Source: Cladobotryum mycophilum
Taxonomy: Eukaryota; Ascomycota; Sordariomycetes; Hypocreales; Hypocreaceae
NCBI GenBank assembly: GCA_036429605.1
Contig: CM071590.1
Location: 5,084,001-5,148,000, forward strand
DNA: 64,000 nucleotides
Reading direction: 5' to 3'
Below, piece after piece: positions 33,162 through 44,687 of this stretch (within the stretch, counting starts at the first letter, position 1; each line of letters starts with the position of its first letter). Both the position numbers and the translations under genes were made by a program. Below the pieces are notes generated by a model that saw nothing but the letters and a program-made list of their open reading frames with translations, ran no database searches and was not told where the DNA came from.

Positions 33162-34902
33162 TCAACGGAAGCCTCGGCCTGGTGCGCGGTTGTCATAAAT
33201 CACCTCCGTCTCCCTAACACGTTCACGGCCGCCCTCATCCCACCGATGTTGTTGTTGTCGTCGGGGAAGGTCATAATGTCTTCGGTCAGGCTCCCTTCGG
33301 TCAGGCTCCCTTCGGTCAGTCTCGTCCCAGTACTCTCGCTCGTACCGGACCTCACGAGCCCGCTGTCTCTTGGAACGTCGAATCTCGTCAGACAATTCGG
33401 TCAATTGCAGAACATCATCCTGTTTTTGACAAAAGAGTTAGCATACTGCTCTAGTCGTAGGCGGGGGCATTGCATGTTCACGAGAGCCATGCCATGTCGA
33501 CTTACATATCGTAGATATTCCATGACGTAAAAGAAAAATTCAGTCTCCTCGTACTCGTAGCCCAACTCCTCGATAGCTTCCCGGCTTACAAGATCCTTGG
33601 TAATTTCCGTCCACATCTCCTTGGGTGGGGGCGCGGGTGAGCGACTGATTCTGCGATCCACGACCTTTTCGATATCAATCTCTCTCTCGTGGTCATAAAC
33701 AGCGACACTAAGACGGTGGTCCTTCCGTCCGGAAGCCGGGGGAGGTGTCGGGGCCTCGATGATGGAGCCATCTCTATCCGGGAGGAACTTGGTCCTTCTG
33801 ACTCCACTGTACTTGGAAAAGGTAGTATCAGTGACGCCTCCGCCGATACCATCCATGCGTATCCGCTCCGTTCCGGGTGGGACGTCCACAATGGTCCAGT
33901 GCTTGGTAGCGCCGCCGTGGGCTTCACCCATGCGGCCACGAGAATCAACCTTGGAGGTGATGTACTCGGACTCTTCATCCTGGGCTCCTACAGAGCGGGC
34001 CCTCCTTCGGGTGGGCTCCTCGACCTTGAGATCTCGGCGGACAACAAGGTCGTCCTCATAGAAGCGAGAGGAACGCCTCTCACGGCTCTTTGAGCGAGTG
34101 CGGCTAGTTGAACGATGAATATCTACTTCTGTTCGGCCTTTCTTTACAGAAATGTCAATATCCGTCTCCCGGGTCTCTTGTTCCCTTCGGCGGACGGGGG
34201 CGGGTGGACTTCGTTGGCGAAGCGAAATCATACCTAGTAGCTGTTAGCAAATACTGAAGAAGCTAAAAAATCATTGCAGAAAAAAAGAAAGAAAGGGAAA
34301 AAGAGAGAAGCGTAAACTGGTTTCCATACCGTGATCGACATCAGTGTAGTGGGTAATGACCTCTCGCTCAATGACAGGCCCGCGGATGATGGGAGCAGCT
34401 GGCGGGGGGAGGGAGAAGGAGATGGGATTCTCTCGCGCTCCCTCTCAACAATACGAGTGTGAATATGCTCGTTCTCGGGAGGGTCAACGTATCTAACGTT
34501 CCTGTTGGGAGAAGGAGAGCGACGGCGGACAGAGGAAGGGGCGCGAACCCTCTCCCTCTCCCTCTCGATGACTCTGGTTCGGGAACGCTCACGCTCATGC
34601 TCGTGGTGCGGGGGAGACACGCTCTTGGCCCGACGCACGATACGCTCCCTATACACAGGGCTGCGGTCTCTGGCATGATGGTCAACAGTCTCAACCTCTC
34701 GCTGTCGAAGAACCATGGGGCCAGCCTCTGGTCGCCTTCTCATGAAGTCGAGGCCATCGGTTTCCCTCTCTCTCTCGCGGACGCGAACATCTACCTCTTC
34801 ATACCCACCACCACGCCTGGATGGTGCGGGGCTGCGACCGACGCGGCGGACATCGTCAAACTCGACAGCCGTGCGGCGAAAATCTCGATCTTGGTAGGCC
34901 AT
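33162..34902 (-). CDS. DUF8035-like Arg/Glu-rich protein
   Basis: This resembles a fungal protein family of unknown role carrying the DUF8035 region. Exons: 34902-34330, 34233-33506 and 33419-33162. The N-terminal third is a charged low-complexity region of RERERE and RRRSPSP elements, like RS/RE proteins of RNA metabolism. The conserved part includes KHWTIVDVPPGTERIRMDG (about residues 300-320), FSKYSGVRRTKFLPDRDG and EELGYEYEETEFFFYVMEY (about 410-430). The tail has a repeated DRREP unit encoded by 15-bp tandem repeats. The frame breaks in exon 1 in a G6 run on the plus strand (34404-34409); one added base gives 519 residues. Alternatively a 56-nt GT-AG intron (34454-34399) also restores frame (500 residues), but it would remove one of two similar RERER blocks and has no evident branch point. 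A nuclear, RNA-related role is only a guess from composition. Confidence 0.75.
33284..33326. repeat. 15-bp coding tandem repeat in the DUF8035-like gene
   Basis: Nearly three copies of a CGGTCAGGCTCCCTT-type unit encode successive DRREP motifs on the minus strand. Copy-number change here would stay in frame. Confidence 0.8.
34404..34409 (-). other. Suspected one-base deletion in a G6/C6 run (DUF8035-like gene)
   Basis: Upstream, the frame encodes RERERIPSPSPS; downstream, PAAPIIRGPVIEREVITHY in another frame runs to a clean splice donor. One added base joins them. A 56-nt intron is the competing explanation. Confidence 0.5.
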
Positions 34903-37900
34903 CTTTGAGCAGATGATCTTTCTCTCCCCTCAAGGCCTTATGTTTTTCTTCTTCTTTCTCTCTCGTTCTGTTTGCACAACAGGAACGTTGTTGGGTATAA
35001 TTTTTTTTTCGTTCTCCCACTTGACGAAGAGAGCCCGGGCAGCAATGTTTCAGCAGGAAAAGCCGGGTGAATTGCTAGAGCGGGGTCTGGGTGGAAACGT
35101 CATGCAGCTGAGATGAAAGGCCCTTTGTGACGTTGGCGGGGTATCAGCAACGGCAAGTACAGTGAAGATAGATGCCCAAGCAACAACAACAAAAAAAGAC
35201 AACAGCAATAGCGACGACGTGAGTGTACAGAAAATATCGAGGCAGATGACGATGATGTATGAGACCAAAAAAATATATAGTAGCGTTAAAAGAAGAAGAA
35301 AACGGTCAGAAGAGGGGGGAATAAAGTTAAGTAGGTAGGGAGATGAACTGCCGGTTTTGAGGCTTTTCGCTGGTGGGAACAAAGTCCAGCGGCAGCCGAG
35401 GGGCAGTGATGACTTTAGAGGGCAGCAAGGCAGTATCAGCTGGAACAGGGGTAGGCCAACGATAGGCCAAACGTCACTCGCACACCCCCGGGGAAGAGAA
35501 GAGAGCAGTAGAGCAGACGGGCAGAGGGACAGAGGGACAGAGGGCAGAAGGGGGGAAACCGTGAAGAGGGCGGCTCAGGCGATCAGGTCCTGCTACCTAC
35601 AAGCAAGTAGACTGTGACTGTGACTGCTTCGGTGTCATGGATGGGATGGACGGACCATGGACTTGACGACTTGGACTTGATGCACTTGTAGCAGTGCCAC
35701 CAACAACCCAGCACTTTTTTTGAGACACAAGTTCTGCTTCTTCTTGTCTCGTCTCGTCTTGTCCTGTCTTGGACTGGGAGTGGATGACTTTGGCGCCTAA
35801 GCGGGGTTCAACATGCAGATTCCAAGGTACTAGTAGCAATATGATGCAGCAAAGGACAGCGGTTGGGATTTTTTTGACGCCAACAAAGACGATGCAAGAT
35901 GTGCCGCCCTGGAAAAGCAAGCGGCTGTTGATGTGTCCTCTAAGAGGCGAGAGAGATGGAGAAAGAAAAGAGGCGAAGTAAAAAAAAAAAAAAAAAAAGA
36001 TAATTTAATTTCCATGCAGCCTCAAGAAGATGCAAGCCAGGATTGTTTTCTCTTTTGTCTCCAAAGTATTCCGTCCGTCTTCACCGTCTAATTACTACCT
36101 AGTAAGTACTGCTAACTGCTATTCCCCTCCCCTCCTCTCCCCCTCCTCTCCCCCTCCCATCCTCAACAGTAGTAGTAGTAGCTTTTGGCAGCGGCTCGGT
36201 CCATTGTTAGAACTACCTCCTACCAACACCACCACCACCCACCTGTTCTAGGCCACTATAGTAGAGAAGAAGAAAAAAGACCCAAGTTGCATCCAGTTAC
36301 GTATTCGGCCCCCTTCTAGCCAGGGATTATTTGCCCTCCAATCAGGTGGTAATCACTAGACCTTATCGCCTGAGAAGAGGCGCAGCCTTAATTGCTGCCT
36401 GTGAGTGTTCGTGACCACCGGAGAAATGGTGGGCAGTGTGAGTGTGTGTGCGTCTCTCTCCCTCTCCCAAGCTCTTCTCTCTCTGTCTCTCCCAGCCCAG
36501 CCCAACCCAACCTAGTACATGCCACGAGGTTAGTTGCTGTTAGGCGAAATGCGAGACAGGTTGACGGAGACAGCCGGTGTAAACAGCGTTTTGTATACTA
36601 ACTCTGTACCAGTTACCCCGTACTGGCTTAACAGATGTGCGGCTAACAGCATGTATCCTCCTCTCCACCCCTCTACTAACGCCCTGAGCCAGCAAGCCCT
36701 GACGCAATACCGCAGATGCATCAACGCCTCATCTTTACAAGAAAACCTGTCAAAACCATGGAAATCTCTAGATGATGCATTTCATTTCTATTGACAGCTC
36801 AATAGTAGATACTATTAGCATCATGATCATCAACTAGGTACTTAGGACTAGGGTAGGTGCTGTCCTTCCATCCATCCATCCATCCATCCATCCATCTCAC
36901 CATTTTTCATTCACACGCACAACACAGCACAACACAGCACAACACAACACACCATCACAAGCAAAAAGGCTGTCCTATTCTTGTGTGTTTTGGTTTCTTT
37001 TTCTTTCCTTTTCTTCTTCTTCTCCCCCTTGAAACCCGAGTCAGCAGCGAGGGAACCAAACAAAAACCCCAAAAAAACAGGGTCGGCTGACGTCCCGCTA
37101 CCCAAGCCCAGCCATCCACATCTCTCGAGCCTGACAAGGCGTTGCGTTCTGGCAGCCTCCATCTCGTCATGTCGTCACATCCATACATCCTTGGACCCCC
37201 GTAGCATGCCTCATGTCCATCCCGCACCGGTTCCAGCCAAGACCCAGTCACATGCGTCACCATAGCCCTGGTGCGTGACCCATCAAAGTTCCGCCATTCT
37301 CCATACGAGGTCTTACTCTCGCACCATCTCCATTTTTTCTTCAATGACGAGTGTGCATCTGCATCGCATCTTTATTGAGACAATGAGACAATCAAAAAGT
37401 CATTAATATGGAAAATCCCAAACAAGTAAAAAGGGACACTTTGCGGCGTCTCGCTCGCCCGTAAACGTGCATGCTGAATGAATGAAACAAAGCCATTCTG
37501 GTTGGGTCTAACTCTGCAGTATATCGACCCTCATCGGCGGCTACTAAAACAAGCATGTCGAGAGCTTCATCCAACCACCGTAAAAACCCCCCAAATCAAA
37601 ACCACAACCAACAACTGTTTCAACTACTATCCGATTTCCTTCCAAGGTGCAGCCAACGTGCATTCCCACAAAGACAAAAGCGTTTAGTAAAAATATCCCT
37701 TTTTTAACCCATAATCCCTCACGCACGGACATGCTCTCCAAGGAATTTCCTCCGCCATTGGTAGTAATATTTCGGCGTCATAATCCTCAGCGCTAAAGAT
37801 ATTCATGATTTCTAACCGCCCACTTCGCGCACACCAGAACCAGAGCCTTATGGGGGCCATTTTTCGTCATGGTATTATTTTATTTTAGGTATGTTTTTTC

Positions 37901-37960
37901 TTTTCTGAAAACCAAAGTTTAAGAATAAAGAGAGGAGAGAGAGAGAGAGAGAGTAAAGAA
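34903..37960. other. 3-kb repeat-rich spacer
   Basis: This lies between the DUF8035-like gene start and the phosphofructokinase 3' end. It holds GGGACAGA repeats (35523-35545), a poly-A run (35979-35998), CT-rich sequence (36124-36155), a CCAT repeat (36867-36896), an ACAGC/ACAAC repeat (36918-36950) and an AG repeat (37933-37953) just downstream of the phosphofructokinase stop. I find no supported gene. Confidence 0.5.
36867..36896. repeat. CCAT tetranucleotide repeat
   Basis: About seven CCAT units, intergenic. The same CCAT/ATGG motif occurs as shorter runs elsewhere (18091-18102, 17210-17222), a compositional habit of this genome. Confidence 0.85.
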
Positions 37961-40450
37961 CTATTCCGTATTGTTCAAGTAAATCCCTCGCTTTGTGTCC
38001 TTGGCAATCAATCCTGTCAAGCTCTTCTCTGGCTTAGGGTAAGGAGGTCTGCCGCCTAGGATATCAACCACTTCATGCATATCGATCCAGTGAGCAATCT
38101 TGGGCCGTCGGTTTGGCCAATCTGTTTCGTTGTCTTCCAACTCCTTGATAGGCGTGAACACAACTTCGGAGCCTTTGATACCAATGACAGACGTGCTGTT
38201 AGGATCCTTCTTAACCCGGTTATGAGCTTTGCAGCCAAAGTCTTCGAGATGCTGAATGCACTTGATTGCCAGTCTGACGGCACGGCAGCGGTCCATCGGT
38301 GAGGGAACACCACCTTGCTGGACGTGTCCGGGAATACTCTCTCGGCTTTCGAATCTGTCATGTGCCTCATCTCGGATGATACTAGCAATCAACTTGGCGT
38401 CGTAAACTTTGCTAGACCTTTCGTTTACAAGGATTAGGCGACCGGCGCGGGATTGGCCCTTGTCCTTTTTGAATACTTCCTTGAGATGCTTGACATCTGC
38501 GTTGAGCATCTCTAGACTGATGCCCTCTTCGGGGATATAGACGGCCGAGGCACCAACGCTCAACCCACTCAGAGTCGCAATGTATCCTGAGCGGCCGCCC
38601 TGTGTTTCGATGACAAAGACACGGCGACGAGTGGCTGAGGCGGACTGCTTAATCTTGTCGCAATAGGCGACTAGCTCATTGAGACAGGTGTCTGATCCCA
38701 GTGAGTATTCTGTGCCGGGAACGTTGTTGGAGATGGTTGCCGGGAGGAGGGTGATGGGGATGCAGAGCGAAGGGAACTCATCTCTAGCCTTTCGGAGCTG
38801 AGAGACAGCGTGGAAGGCCTCGAATCCACCCACGATGAAGAGCGCATCAAACTCATATTGTTCAATCAGGTTGGCGATCAGCTCCATGCCAGACTCGGAA
38901 GGGAGTTCGCGGTTGGTGCCAATCTCTGAGCCACCCTTGCTAGCCCAACCATCGACCTCGAGCCAGTCAAATGGGCGAACGGCTCCAAGAGGCGTGTCAC
39001 CATGGTGTCGAGCAAAACCAGCGAATCCGTTGTGAATGGCAATGGGTTCATGCCCCCGGGAGAGACAGTACGCGACGGCTGCGCGAACAGCGGCGTTCAT
39101 ACCACCAGCAGGAGCGCCAACATTGACGAAGCCGATTTTCATGCGCTGTTTAAAAAAAAGAAAAGGCGTTAGTACGTATATATGTGAGAAGCTTCTGGAG
39201 TCGTATGACTTACATTCTTCTCGGGAAGCTTGTTATCGCCAACCAAGACATTGGTGGTTGTAATGTAAGATTTGTACTGATCGATGAACTCAGTATCACG
39301 CAAGCCCATGGCTCGGTCAAAATCTTTGGCATCGACGGCTTGGGCGACTTCTTTGGTCTCCTTCACAGCCTTCATGAGCGGCTTTCGCACAATCTTGTTC
39401 TCATTAATGGCAATAAAGCAAGTTTCGGTTTCAGGGGTAGCTTCTAGAACAGCCTTGACAGCCTCGACTCCCTGTAGCGTGGCAAGCATTCTGTCATATG
39501 CGACAGCTGCGCCGCCTCGCTGGACGTGACCGAGAGTGGTGATGCGTGTATCAAGACCAAGGCCGCCCTCACTCTTGTCCGCGAGGAGATCCCTGATTTC
39601 TTCAGGGGTAATCTTGTTGCCGTCCTTGTCGCGGGCACCCTCGGCGACGATGACAATCGTCTTTCGCTTTCCGAGCGTTCGATGCTGAAACAGTGTTAAT
39701 AGCCAATTAGACTCCCAAAGAATTCTGTCAACCCACCTTTTGAACAACAACACGCATATCCTCCCTCCAGTCCTGATCCCTAGGCCTTTCAGGGATGAAG
39801 ACAAAATCTGAGCCAGTGGCAACTCCCGCAAGTAGAGCCAACCAACCGCAGTGCCGTCCCATGACTTCAATGACAAAGGCTCTAGAGTGAGAAGATGCGG
39901 TCGCTTCGATGTAGTCCACCATTTCGCAAATGCGTGCAAGTGCCGAGTAGCACCCGATTGTAGCGTCTGTCCCAGACAGGTCGTTGTCGATGGAGCCGAC
40001 TAAACCAACGATGTTGAGATGTCTATATTGTTGAACTTGCTCTGGTGTCAACTCTTTGTTTGCGACGAGCTCTTCTAGTAGCGACGGCCACTCTGCGCGG
40101 AACTTGTCGGCTCCTGTAAGAGAACCATCTCCTCCACAGATGATGAGAGCATCGATGCCATTGAGGACCATGTTCTTGGCCGCAGTCAATCGGCCGGGTC
40201 GTTCGTAAAAGGCCATGCATCGAGCAGTGCCAATGAGTGTTCCGCCCTCGGATAACCATCCTCGCACGTCGTCCCATCCCATTTGCTTGATCAAGTCGCC
40301 GCCTTGAACCAAGCCTTCGTAGCCTTCGTAGACGCAAAAGGCATCGCAGCCCATATGGATGGCCATGCGCACACAAGCACGAACGACACCATTCATTCCA
40401 GGGGAGTCACCTCCCGAGGTCATGATGGCAATCTTCTTCCTTGGCGCCAT
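37961..40450 (-). CDS. PFK1: ATP-dependent 6-phosphofructokinase
   Basis: This cytosolic enzyme phosphorylates fructose 6-phosphate, the main control step of glycolysis. Exons 40450-39737, 39684-39214 and 39145-37961 give 789 residues, the size of the eukaryotic enzyme made of two homologous halves. The N-terminal half is catalytic: SGGDSPGMN (12-20), the ATP-binding GGDGSLTGAD (106-115), the active-site GSIDND with D155 as probable base, and MGRHCGWLA (197-205). The C-terminal half, beginning FVNVGAPAGGMNAAVR, is the degenerate allosteric half with ETQGGRSGYIA and PGHVQQGGVPS, where fructose 2,6-bisphosphate and other effectors act. Yeast has two subunit genes; filamentous ascomycetes generally have one, so the symbol follows yeast usage. 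All junctions are canonical GT-AG. Confidence 0.95.
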
Positions 40451-41838
40451 TGTGGTTGTTGTGGTTGACGAGCTCGGGGGAGGAACAAGGCCGGAACTGG
40501 AGGCTCGAGAGCAAAGGTAAAGAGAGATCGCCAAAGTCTGCTAATGATATGATGAAATGGAAGTAAGAGAACGTCAATGGGCCGCGAGAAGAATCTTAGG
40601 GTCGATTGGAGAGGCATTTACAGGCACTCAGCCCGTAAGCTCAAAGGAATGAGCGGTATTAGGAATGAATGGATAAGACCAGAGAGGGAAAAAAATTAAT
40701 CACGTCTCAAAGCCCTGATATGATATGATATGTAACGTTTTTGTCTCCACGAGGGGAGAAGCGTCGAAGCTCTGCTCTTATCGGAGTGCTCACCTCACCT
40801 CCAGGGTTATTATCAGTTTGGCGGGGTATTTTTTATTAAGGAAGGAAAGCTTGTTGGGGGGAGCAGGGCGAGCGCTAAAAGAGATGGATTGGAAGGAAGC
40901 CAAGAGCTGAAAACGGCGCAATTGAATCACCTACATACAGTGAATGAAGCCGAAGCCTTCTTGGAATTGTCGCAATCCCATCCATGCTACATGCTGATTT
41001 CTTGATTCTATTACTACTACATGCATCCATTGTACCTGCGCGATATGCAGCCGAAAGTCATCCAATTAGACACAGTCTCTTACACCTCGTGTCATGTATT
41101 TTTTCTTCTTCCCAACCTGGGTCCGAAACCGCTTGCGTTGCACTCGACCTTGGCTTGTGCATGCATTGATCGTATCATGGGTTCTGATAATGATTCCTTG
41201 TTAGCGAAGGATTCGATCTGACTCGACAAGGGACATTAAGCATCCATCCATGAGAGCCCTCCCTCCCTCAATTGATAAGTTCCGTTGTTAGTTGGTGCAA
41301 CTACGTAATGGCATGAGGGGTTTTGAGGAACGTGGGAGCCCTGGAGGGGGATAGTGAGGTCACCCTTCCAAGGCCTACAAGCGGGACATTCGGCCCTGTA
41401 ACCTCTATAAGCTCTGGGCTACCAACCAGCCCGCCCCATTGGCAGCTTGGGAGCTCCGGCCGTCAGCGGACATGGATTGCCCACCGAAAGCCCATTCCCT
41501 TCCGCCCTCCGGTGGGAACCTTGAAGTCCTTTGGAGTGCCCTGGAGGGGGAGCCTTCAGTGGAGTCTCGCTGTATTACAGCAGCTAATGTGCACGCTAGG
41601 CCAGCCTTCAGCAGCCAGTGACTGAACATCCAATGAGAGGGCTCTGTCCTTACCAAGCTTGGGAACCCCCACTCCATCTTTAACCCTGCCGTCATCCGAT
41701 TCTTGAGACAGCCTTGTTCAAGCTGCAGCTCCAAAAACAGAGCTGCATGCTTTTTTTGTCACAGCCGCTAGCAACGCGATAATCGTTTTCCTTTATGCGG
41801 CTTCCAATCATTAGCCAAATCCCCAGGTGATCCCAGCC
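40451..41838. other. Divergent promoter region PFK1 / MED17
   Basis: This 1.4-kb head-to-head spacer includes a GATATGATAT repeat near 40714-40731 and two copies of CCCTGGAGGGGG exactly 200 bp apart (41339-41350, 41539-41550). CCCCT/AGGGG-type motifs resemble stress-response elements, but no function can be claimed. No gene seen. Confidence 0.5.
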
Positions 41839-43959
41839 ATGGCTCCAGCAGACGGACCGCCTCTGTCCCTACGGCCTTTCCCCGTCGCCGACCAACGACC
41901 AAAGAATCTCGCCGACTTCATTGCGCGCGTCAATGCTCAACAGGGAGGCTTCCGAAACGTCACTGAAGACAAGCTTCACGAGGAGGTCAAGGCGAGCGAG
42001 AGCCAAGATGGAGTTGCCGAGCAAGAAGATGAGGACATGTCAGCTGCTGAGGAGGAAGAGGAGGAAACTGCGCTCAAAGACCCAACCCTAGCGCGCATGG
42101 AGGTCCTGAAAGAAATAGAGTATGTCACCATTGAGTCTGCGTATAGAACATGGCAAGAGAACCATGAACTAACCGGCTGGTCTCAGTCTGGCAAGCAATA
42201 TCGCATTGCTTACTCTCGACTCCTTATCCCTTCTCCTTTCAAAGCATAACCCTACGCAAGCCGGCGTGACCTTGTCGCAGCAGCTTCGCGAATTAGTCGG
42301 AATCGGTACCATGGGAATGGATAAGCTGCACGACTCGAATGCAACCCTAGCCAAAACACAAGACCAGGAGACGGTAGCGATGGGATTGACCCTTTTGGAG
42401 ACAAACAAGTCGAGAGACTCGGCAGAGGAGGCTACCGCGTTCCTAACAAAAGAGATTGAGGCAGAAGGGAAATACTGGGAAGATGTCATGTCTGTTAAGA
42501 AGGAAGGCTGGTCCATTTGCAAAGTCCCACAGGAGCGTCATACATTGGGTGTCAAGTTTGGCTTCTCCGAAGGTATATATCCCCTGGAGATTACATTTCT
42601 TTTCGCAGGCTAACAACAATATAGCGGCGCCAGAATTCAAAAATAATGGTTTAGCACCCATGAGGAGGGGCGACGATGGTTCAACTCAGCTTGATGTTGG
42701 AAGGCTAGGCGGTGTTTCGGAAGCTTTGGTGGTGACATATGAAAAGGACGGCAAAGTTGTTGGACAGTCAACTGCGCGAGGTGCTACCGACGACACATCG
42801 CTCGGGTCTCGTGTCCTCGAGGCCCGTAACACGATATTCTCACAAGAGCTCTGGTACGAATTGACCAGAGAGTCACGATCGCTTGCTGCGTACGATGTAA
42901 AACTGGACGGGTCACGCCTGGTCTATAGCATTGATGCGACGAGCAAAATCGCGCTCGAGCTGTTACCGCTGCAGTCCTGTCCGACGTCCAACGGGAGCTT
43001 GCCCGAAAACAAGGCGGCAGAGACCATTTCCATGGCCCTTCACATCTTGTTAGGTTACGCCCATCGGTGCAACGAATTACTAAGAATACGACCAATACCG
43101 CCTCACGTATCTCGTTCCAGACAGCAAGCCTACACCCTCTTGCGCCCAATCATTGCGCGCATGATGGCCGTGAGGAACATCACATCTTCGACTAAATACA
43201 TCGGTGGCCTTGTGCAGGCACTCAAGAAAGCCGGCTTGTCCTCTTCGTTCACTCTGCGCACCCCGCAAGTAACCCCCGTCGATCCCGGCTCCCGTGGACC
43301 CAACCAGCCCTCCAGTTCACTGACCTTGGTCCGCAACATGCAGCACCCCCAAGACTTCACCATTGAATTCACAATCCTACCCGACATGTCTCTCACCATC
43401 CGCGGCCGCACGTTCATGATACCCATGACGGCTACATACTACAACATCCTTCTCCCCCGTCTTCCCCTTTACAGAAGATCTGCCCCCTTACACCGATTAT
43501 TACACAGACCTGGGAGCGGTAACGGATTACCTCCGCACCGCCGTCTCCCGCGCCCTTGCGACTCACTTCCTCGGCGTCCTCTGCTCCTTGTATGATAGAG
43601 ACGACTTTATCCAGAGCGTGCAGGGTAATTCCATCCGCGACCTGGACAAGGATGCCCTCGACATCCGGTTCGCCATTGACGAGGAAGACGACTCCACCCC
43701 GTCCCTCGTCCTCAGCAGTGCCACCGTCGTGGATAACAAGCCCGACAGCAAGAAGTGGAAGTGGACCGCTGGAGCGGGGAGTGAAGCGAGGACGCTGGAT
43801 GACGTGGTTAGGTCCGTGGCGGACCAGGCGCTGTCTTAGGAAACCGTTGACCTGGTCCCCGTGGGCATCGACGTTAGGCCCATGACCCAAGTTAAGGCGG
43901 AGAGGGTGGAGGAATGGGCGAAGCAGTACTGGTCTTTGGCCAGGGAGTGTCTCCTTTGA
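41839..43959 (+). CDS. MED17: Mediator complex subunit 17 with three apparent lesions
   Basis: MED17 (Srb4) is an essential scaffold of the Mediator head module, linking activators to RNA polymerase II. Exons: 41839-42119, 42187-42572, 42625-43959. Family landmarks are RPKNLADFIARVN near residue 22, an acidic EEEEEE stretch, LDSLSLLLSKHNPTQAG after intron 1, and GVKFGFSE followed by APEFKNNGLAPMRRG across intron 2. Two frame breaks lie in C5 runs (43454-43458 and 43483-43487). Adding one C to each restores a continuous frame through PLQKICP into YTDYYTDLGAVTDYL. An in-frame TAG at 43837-43839 follows VADQALS, but the same frame continues with 39 sensible codons (EEWAKQYWSLARE) to a TGA at 43957-43959. 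With the repairs the protein is 627 residues to the TAG or 667 to the TGA. Because the gene should be essential, assembly error is likelier than decay. Confidence 0.85.
43454..43458 (+). other. MED17: Suspected one-base deletion in a C5 run (MED17, first)
   Basis: The frame encoding TATYYNILLP ends here; the next frame encodes PSSPLQKICP. One extra C joins the two. Confidence 0.6.
43483..43487 (+). other. MED17: Suspected one-base deletion in a C5 run (MED17, second)
   Basis: The PLQKICP frame ends here and the YTDYYTDLGAV frame begins. One extra C joins them. It lies 29 bp after the first break. Confidence 0.6.
43837..43839 (+). other. MED17: In-frame TAG near the MED17 C-terminus
   Basis: The stop is followed in the same frame by 39 open codons with coding-like composition, then TGA. 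It is either the true stop, a sequencing error, or a natural nonsense change. Confidence 0.55.
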
Positions 43960-44687
43960 GTCTTGAGATGGGGGTAGATGTAGTCGAATATGATTTAGAT
44001 GGGGGAGCAGTAGTTGAGGATATACCCAAATACGAAATAATGAATATTGCATTGATGATATTGGGGGACTATCTATGGTTGTTTTTATAGTTGTGCTCAA
44101 GCACGACCATCAATTTTCCAAGGGGACATACAGTACAATGTCCCTGTAACTCTCTCTCTCTTTGTGTGTGTATGTCTCTCTATTGAAGTCAAGCCAATCC
44201 CCCTCCCAAAAAAAAAAAAGCCAAAGTCCTTATTCGTGAACCAAACAATGTAGAATACCATCAATGTATCGGGGGGTTGAATAGCCAAATGCCCATAATC
44301 CACGCTTCAAGTCCCTTGAAGAAAAAGATATCCCCCTAATTATCCTGCCCAAGCCCAAAGCTCTGCCCAGCTCTGCCCAGATCTGCCTAGTTCTCCCTGC
44401 TTGATGAGCAAAGTCCTCCCTCGTCCTCGTCCTCGTCCTCTTCGTCCCAAAAGTATAATACAACGGGAAAAGAAAATTGAAGAAAAGAAAGGGAGGGGGA
44501 GAAGAGGAAGTAAAGTTAAAAAAAAAAAAAAGAAGTCATAGTCTCCCCCTCCCTTTCCTAGCAATCTCTCTCTAAAAGGCTAAAAGCAACAAAACGCAGG
44601 ACGCAAAAACGCAAAACATGAAACAAAACAAAACAAAAAAAGAAAGAAAGAAAAAGAAAGGGCCATCTTTCATGGGTATCATCATCT
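43960..44687. other. Convergent 3' spacer MED17-ULS1
   Basis: This tail-to-tail region holds AT-rich 3' UTR sequence, CT/GT tracts (44151-44180), A-runs and GAAA repeats (44641-44660). No gene. Confidence 0.5.
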
